A DNA stretch of 64,000 nt, taken from positions 1-64,000 of the forward strand of contig NZ_FMZB01000006.1 in assembly GCF_900101385.1 (NCBI RefSeq), read 5' to 3'. Below are positions 61,677 through 64,000 of this stretch, piece after piece. Under the pieces are notes generated by a model that worked only from the letters and a program-made list of their open reading frames with translations, searched no databases and had not been told where the DNA came from. The translations under genes and the position numbers were made by a program. Within the stretch, counting starts at the first letter, position 1. Every line of letters begins with the position of its first letter. This DNA is from Terribacillus halophilus (GTDB lineage Bacteria > Bacillota > Bacilli > Bacillales > Amphibacillaceae).

Positions 61677-62482
61677 CATTCGATTTGCATACACATCATT
61701 ATCGATGTGGGCACGCAGAAGGCCAAATAGAAGACTACGTCAAAGCAGCGATAGAAAAAGGATTGGACTATATCGGAATCGCAGATCACTCTCCGTATTT
61801 CTATAGTGAGGAAGACCAGCTTTATCCTGGTATTGCCATGCCGATCAGCGGATTCGAAGCTTATGTTCAGGAAGTACTGCAACTGAAAGAAAAATATAAG
61901 GAGCAAATCCATGTCCTGTTAGGAATGGAGAGTGACTTCTTTCCGCAGCATGCTGCATTATATGCGGACTATTACCGTAAATACCCATTCGACTATATTA
62001 TCGGCTCGGTGCATTATGTGGATGAAGTGAATATCTTCAAGAAAGGCAGATGGGATGGCTTATCGGAAGCAGAGCATATCAGAGTGAAAGAATCCTATTA
62101 TGATTTGATTCAGCAGTCGGCAAGAAGCGGCATATTCCAGGTGCTTGGTCATATCGATGCGATGAAAGGATTCTATCCGGCTTTTTCTGATATTCCTGCT
62201 GATCATGCCATCGAACAGACATTGAAGGTGATTGGGGAAGCTGGCGTCGCCATTGAAGTAAATACATCGGGAAGTACGAAAGCAGTCGGCGGCTGGTACC
62301 CTTCCGACCGTATCCTTGAGCGGGCGCTGCATTATGGAGTGGATATTTCCTTCGGTTCCGATGCCCATATACCTTCCCGGATCGGCGAGGATTTCGATAA
62401 AGTGAAAGCGCGTTTGAAGGATATCGGATTCAAGGAAATGGTCTACTTTGTCCAAAAACAAAAAAGGTCGCTGCCATTGTAA
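61673..62482 (+). CDS. hisK: PHP-domain histidinol-phosphatase (HisK type)
   Basis: A 269-residue PHP-family phosphatase; it dephosphorylates histidinol phosphate in histidine synthesis. Metal ligands are visible in FDLHTHHYRCGHAEG, YIGIADHSPYFYS, LLGMESDFFP, YIIGSVHYVDEVN, VLGHIDAMKGF and ISFGSDAHIPSRIGEDF. Its length and layout match B. subtilis HisJ/HisK-type enzymes. It overlaps the alpha/beta hydrolase gene by four bases; no other his genes are in the window, which is usual for this enzyme in Bacillaceae. Cytosolic. Confidence 0.87.
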   Translation: MTFDLHTHHYRCGHAEGQIEDYVKAAIEKGLDYIGIADHSPYFYSEEDQLYPGIAMPISGFEAYVQEVLQLKEKYKEQIHVLLGMESDFFPQHAALYADYYRKYPFDYIIGSVHYVDEVNIFKKGRWDGLSEAEHIRVKESYYDLIQQSARSGIFQVLGHIDAMKGFYPAFSDIPADHAIEQTLKVIGEAGVAIEVNTSGSTKAVGGWYPSDRILERALHYGVDISFGSDAHIPSRIGEDFDKVKARLKDIGFKEMVYFVQKQKRSLPL

Positions 62483-62494
62483 TGCCCGTTTTTT

Positions 62495-62519
62495 GTTTAC
62501 TTTCATTGGGAAGGGGTAT
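62495..62519 (+). promoter_or_regulatory. Sigma-B promoter of the YtxH-like gene
   Basis: GTTTAC (62495-62500), 13 bases, GGGTAT (62514-62519): the -10 is perfect and the -35 has one mismatch to GTTTAA. The start near 62527 gives a leader of about 40 bases. Confidence 0.75.
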
Positions 62520-62564
62520 GTATACACCAATAGAGCAAACAAAAAAGTCTAAGGAGTGTTCATA

Positions 62565-63155
62565 ATGGTACAAGCACAAACAGTAGACAAGCATGAAGTG
62601 AAAGAGCAGGCAAAAGCAGGTTCCAAACTATTGACTGGCGCAGTCGCTGGAGCTGTTACCGGAGCGGCAATCGTTTTACTCAACAAACACACACGTCAGA
62701 AAGTATTCCAGAATGTCGGCATGGCAAAGGATACAGTTGTCAGCTTTGTGAAAGAGACGAAACAAGATCCGCAGGGTACAAAAGAACAAGTGATGTCCAA
62801 AGTACAGGATGCGACGGAGCTCGCCAAGGATGCGGCGAATGACGTCAAGAATGTATATGACAAAGCGCAAAACGAAATCATGTCTTCTGTCAATGACGTT
62901 CAAGAAGACTCCAAATCAGCTCTAGGCACTGTGAAAGAAGTAAAAGACGATTTGAAAAATGCCGGCAGCAAAGCGAAGGAAGCTTCCAATAAGCTGATGG
63001 AAACTAAACCGGAAAGTGCACCGGATAATCCAATGACAAAGCCAAAGAATGAAGCTAATGGTTCTTCGGATGAACAGAAGAACCAGCCGACCAACAAGAC
63101 AACCAACAAGACAACAACAACACCAGCAGCTCCAAATAATAAACAGTCTATCTAA
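62565..63155 (+). CDS. YtxH-like general stress protein
   Basis: A 196-residue protein. Residues 20-42 (SKLLTGAVAGAVTGAAIVLL) form a Gly/Ala-rich membrane segment, as in YtxH/YhaH stress proteins. The rest is a highly charged, Lys/Asp/Ala-rich amphipathic helix like LEA proteins (SKVQDATELAKDAANDVKNV, GSKAKEASNKLMETKPES), ending in a low-complexity Asn/Thr/Pro tail (KNQPTNKTTNKTTTTPAAP). AAGGAG precedes the ATG at 62565. It has its own sigma-B promoter and a strong terminator. A desiccation or envelope stress role is inferred. Membrane-anchored, with the helix domain probably in the cytosol. Confidence 0.82.
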   Translation: MVQAQTVDKHEVKEQAKAGSKLLTGAVAGAVTGAAIVLLNKHTRQKVFQNVGMAKDTVVSFVKETKQDPQGTKEQVMSKVQDATELAKDAANDVKNVYDKAQNEIMSSVNDVQEDSKSALGTVKEVKDDLKNAGSKAKEASNKLMETKPESAPDNPMTKPKNEANGSSDEQKNQPTNKTTNKTTTTPAAPNNKQSI

Positions 63156-63156
63156 A

Positions 63157-63187
63157 AAATCGCCTCCAATTTGGAGGCGATTTTTTA
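63157..63187. terminator. Bidirectional terminator between YtxH-like and chemoreceptor genes
   Basis: AAAAATCGCCTCCAA and TTGGAGGCGATTTTT form a perfect palindrome with flanking A and T runs. Confidence 0.92.
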
Positions 63188-64000
63188 ATTGGTGATTTCT
63201 TTAATATATTGTCCGATGTCATTGCTTTGTGAATCGAGGTTCTGAATATCTTCCATGAACTCTACCATCACACGGGATTGCTCTTCGGAGGCAGTGGATA
63301 CCTCGCCGATACTTAATGTCAGGTTCTCCATATTAGTCCGTATCTCCTGAAGCGACTGCCCGATCGTTCCGACAGCCTCCTTCGTTCCAATGGAAAGCTT
63401 GCGGATCTCATCTGCCACGACACCGAAGCCTCTGCCAGCATCGCCTGAGCGGGCTGCTTCAATGGCTGCATTCAAGCCGAGTAAATTCGTCTGTGTCGAG
63501 ATATCTTCAATTAACTGAACAACCTTGCTGATTTCCTGAGAGTTGGCATTCGCATGGGATGCTTGACTGTTGATATCGGTACTTGTAGCGGAGAGCTCTT
63601 CTGCTTGCGCTGCCACTTGCTGTACTTTTCCTTGCAGGCTGCTTACGATTGCACGTAATTCATCCAGCTCTTCATCTAATGCTTCTTCGTCTTTCAACGT
63701 TTTGGTGATCTGGATGACACCGACGACTTCTCCACTTTCGTCACGGATAGGATTGGCGGTGTTTTGCATACCGATGCCAAAGCGTTCTTTTGGAATATGT
63801 ACTTGTACTTTTTCACCTTGTAACGCTTGAAGCAGCAGGTCATTTTCCTCTGTAAAGGCAAAATCGCCAACCTTGATACCCAGATCCAAATCTTTAGAAG
63901 GAGAGAAATAAACGAAATTTTCCCTATCTGTTACTGTTACAACATTGTTTTCCCCGATATTCTTTTTGATTTCCGGTGCTAAGTGGACCATTGCTTGTAC
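63185..64000 (-). CDS. Soluble methyl-accepting chemotaxis-like protein, partial
   Basis: The frame runs off the right edge, so the N-terminus is missing; 272 residues are visible. First comes a PAS-like sensor domain ([60 protein letters not shown]), then a short MCP signalling domain ([60 protein letters not shown] with the hairpin tip, [20 protein letters not shown]). No membrane helix is visible, so this looks like the compact cytoplasmic receptor type found in Bacillaceae. The ATG at 63991 may not be the true start because the frame is open before it. Confidence 0.85.
   Translation of the reverse strand, partial: VQAMVHLAPEIKKNIGENNVVTVTDRENFVYFSPSKDLDLGIKVGDFAFTEENDLLLQALQGEKVQVHIPKERFGIGMQNTANPIRDESGEVVGVIQITKTLKDEEALDEELDELRAIVSSLQGKVQQVAAQAEELSATSTDINSQASHANANSQEISKVVQLIEDISTQTNLLGLNAAIEAARSGDAGRGFGVVADEIRKLSIGTKEAVGTIGQSLQEIRTNMENLTLSIGEVSTASEEQSRVMVEFMEDIQNLDSQSNDIGQYIKEITN

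Overview
The window is ordinary, gene-dense chromosome of a low-to-mid GC, endospore-forming Firmicute of the family Bacillaceae. Evidence: strong GGAGG-type ribosome sites with many TTG and GTG starts, sigma-A and sigma-B style promoters, a T-box leader, RAT/terminator antitermination leaders with CcpA cre sites, CotF-type spore coat genes and an RsbR-type stressosome protein. Many gene neighbourhoods match Bacillus subtilis (lmrAB, ymcC-pksA, licT/bglPH, yraDEFG-adhB, bdbDC, cidAB, alaRT, glcT-ptsG, ytcD-ytbDE). The genus cannot be fixed from the sequence; a Terribacillus-like organism is a guess. I see no rRNA, tRNA, CRISPR, prophage or complete insertion sequence.

Layout. 1-2.2 kb: a small membrane protein and an MFS exporter behind a full T-box riboswitch. 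2.2-5.7 kb: a chromate transporter gene broken by a deletion, then an lmrAB-like repressor/multidrug exporter operon. 5.7-10.9 kb: tandem GNAT, aspartate-type aminotransferase, FMN lactate oxidase-like enzyme, PsiE-like protein (apparently frameshifted at its start), and the divergent ymcC/pksA-like pair. 11-13.9 kb: two NADPH-forming central-carbon enzymes, GapN and malic enzyme, convergent on one terminator. 14-18.6 kb: a beta-glucoside PTS regulon (licT, bglP, bglH) with two RAT/terminator leaders and cre sites. 18.7-24 kb: acidic PepSY protein, an apparently sigma-B driven aldehyde dehydrogenase/YhfK pair, a collapsed metallophosphoesterase, and an NfrA plus luciferase-like monooxygenase pair. 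24-26.4 kb: CotF-family spore coat cluster with adhB.

26.4-35.2 kb: SgrR-like regulator divergent from an MFS exporter, YxjI-like protein, WYL regulator, DinB protein, NAD(P)-binding epimerase-like protein and a FUSC-type exporter. 35.3-38.6 kb: BdbD/BdbC disulfide pair and cidR-cidA-cidB. 38.6-43.7 kb: GNAT, FAD amino-acid oxidase, alaR-alaT, a small unknown and an old-yellow-enzyme. 43.8-50.1 kb: an unknown gene, glcT-ptsG with its RAT, and ytcD/ytbD-ytbE. 50.1-54.6 kb: a very large polytopic membrane protein and FabI. 54.9-58.7 kb: a GntR/ABC/permease operon that ends in an ECF sigma factor gene. 58.8-64 kb: nucleoside hydrolase, RsbR paralogue, alpha/beta hydrolase, PHP-type histidinol phosphatase, a sigma-B driven YtxH-like protein and a chemoreceptor cut by the window edge.

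Themes: sugar uptake under PRD antiterminators and CcpA (licT/bgl, glcT/ptsG), redox and NADPH enzymes, drug or metabolite export, and general stress. I found no clearly new multi-gene system. The best leads are the T-box-controlled exporter, the ECF sigma factor without a visible anti-sigma inside an ABC operon, the microhomology deletion in chrA, the likely leaderless pksA-like mRNA, and a perfect palindrome shared by the divergent promoters near 43.78 kb.
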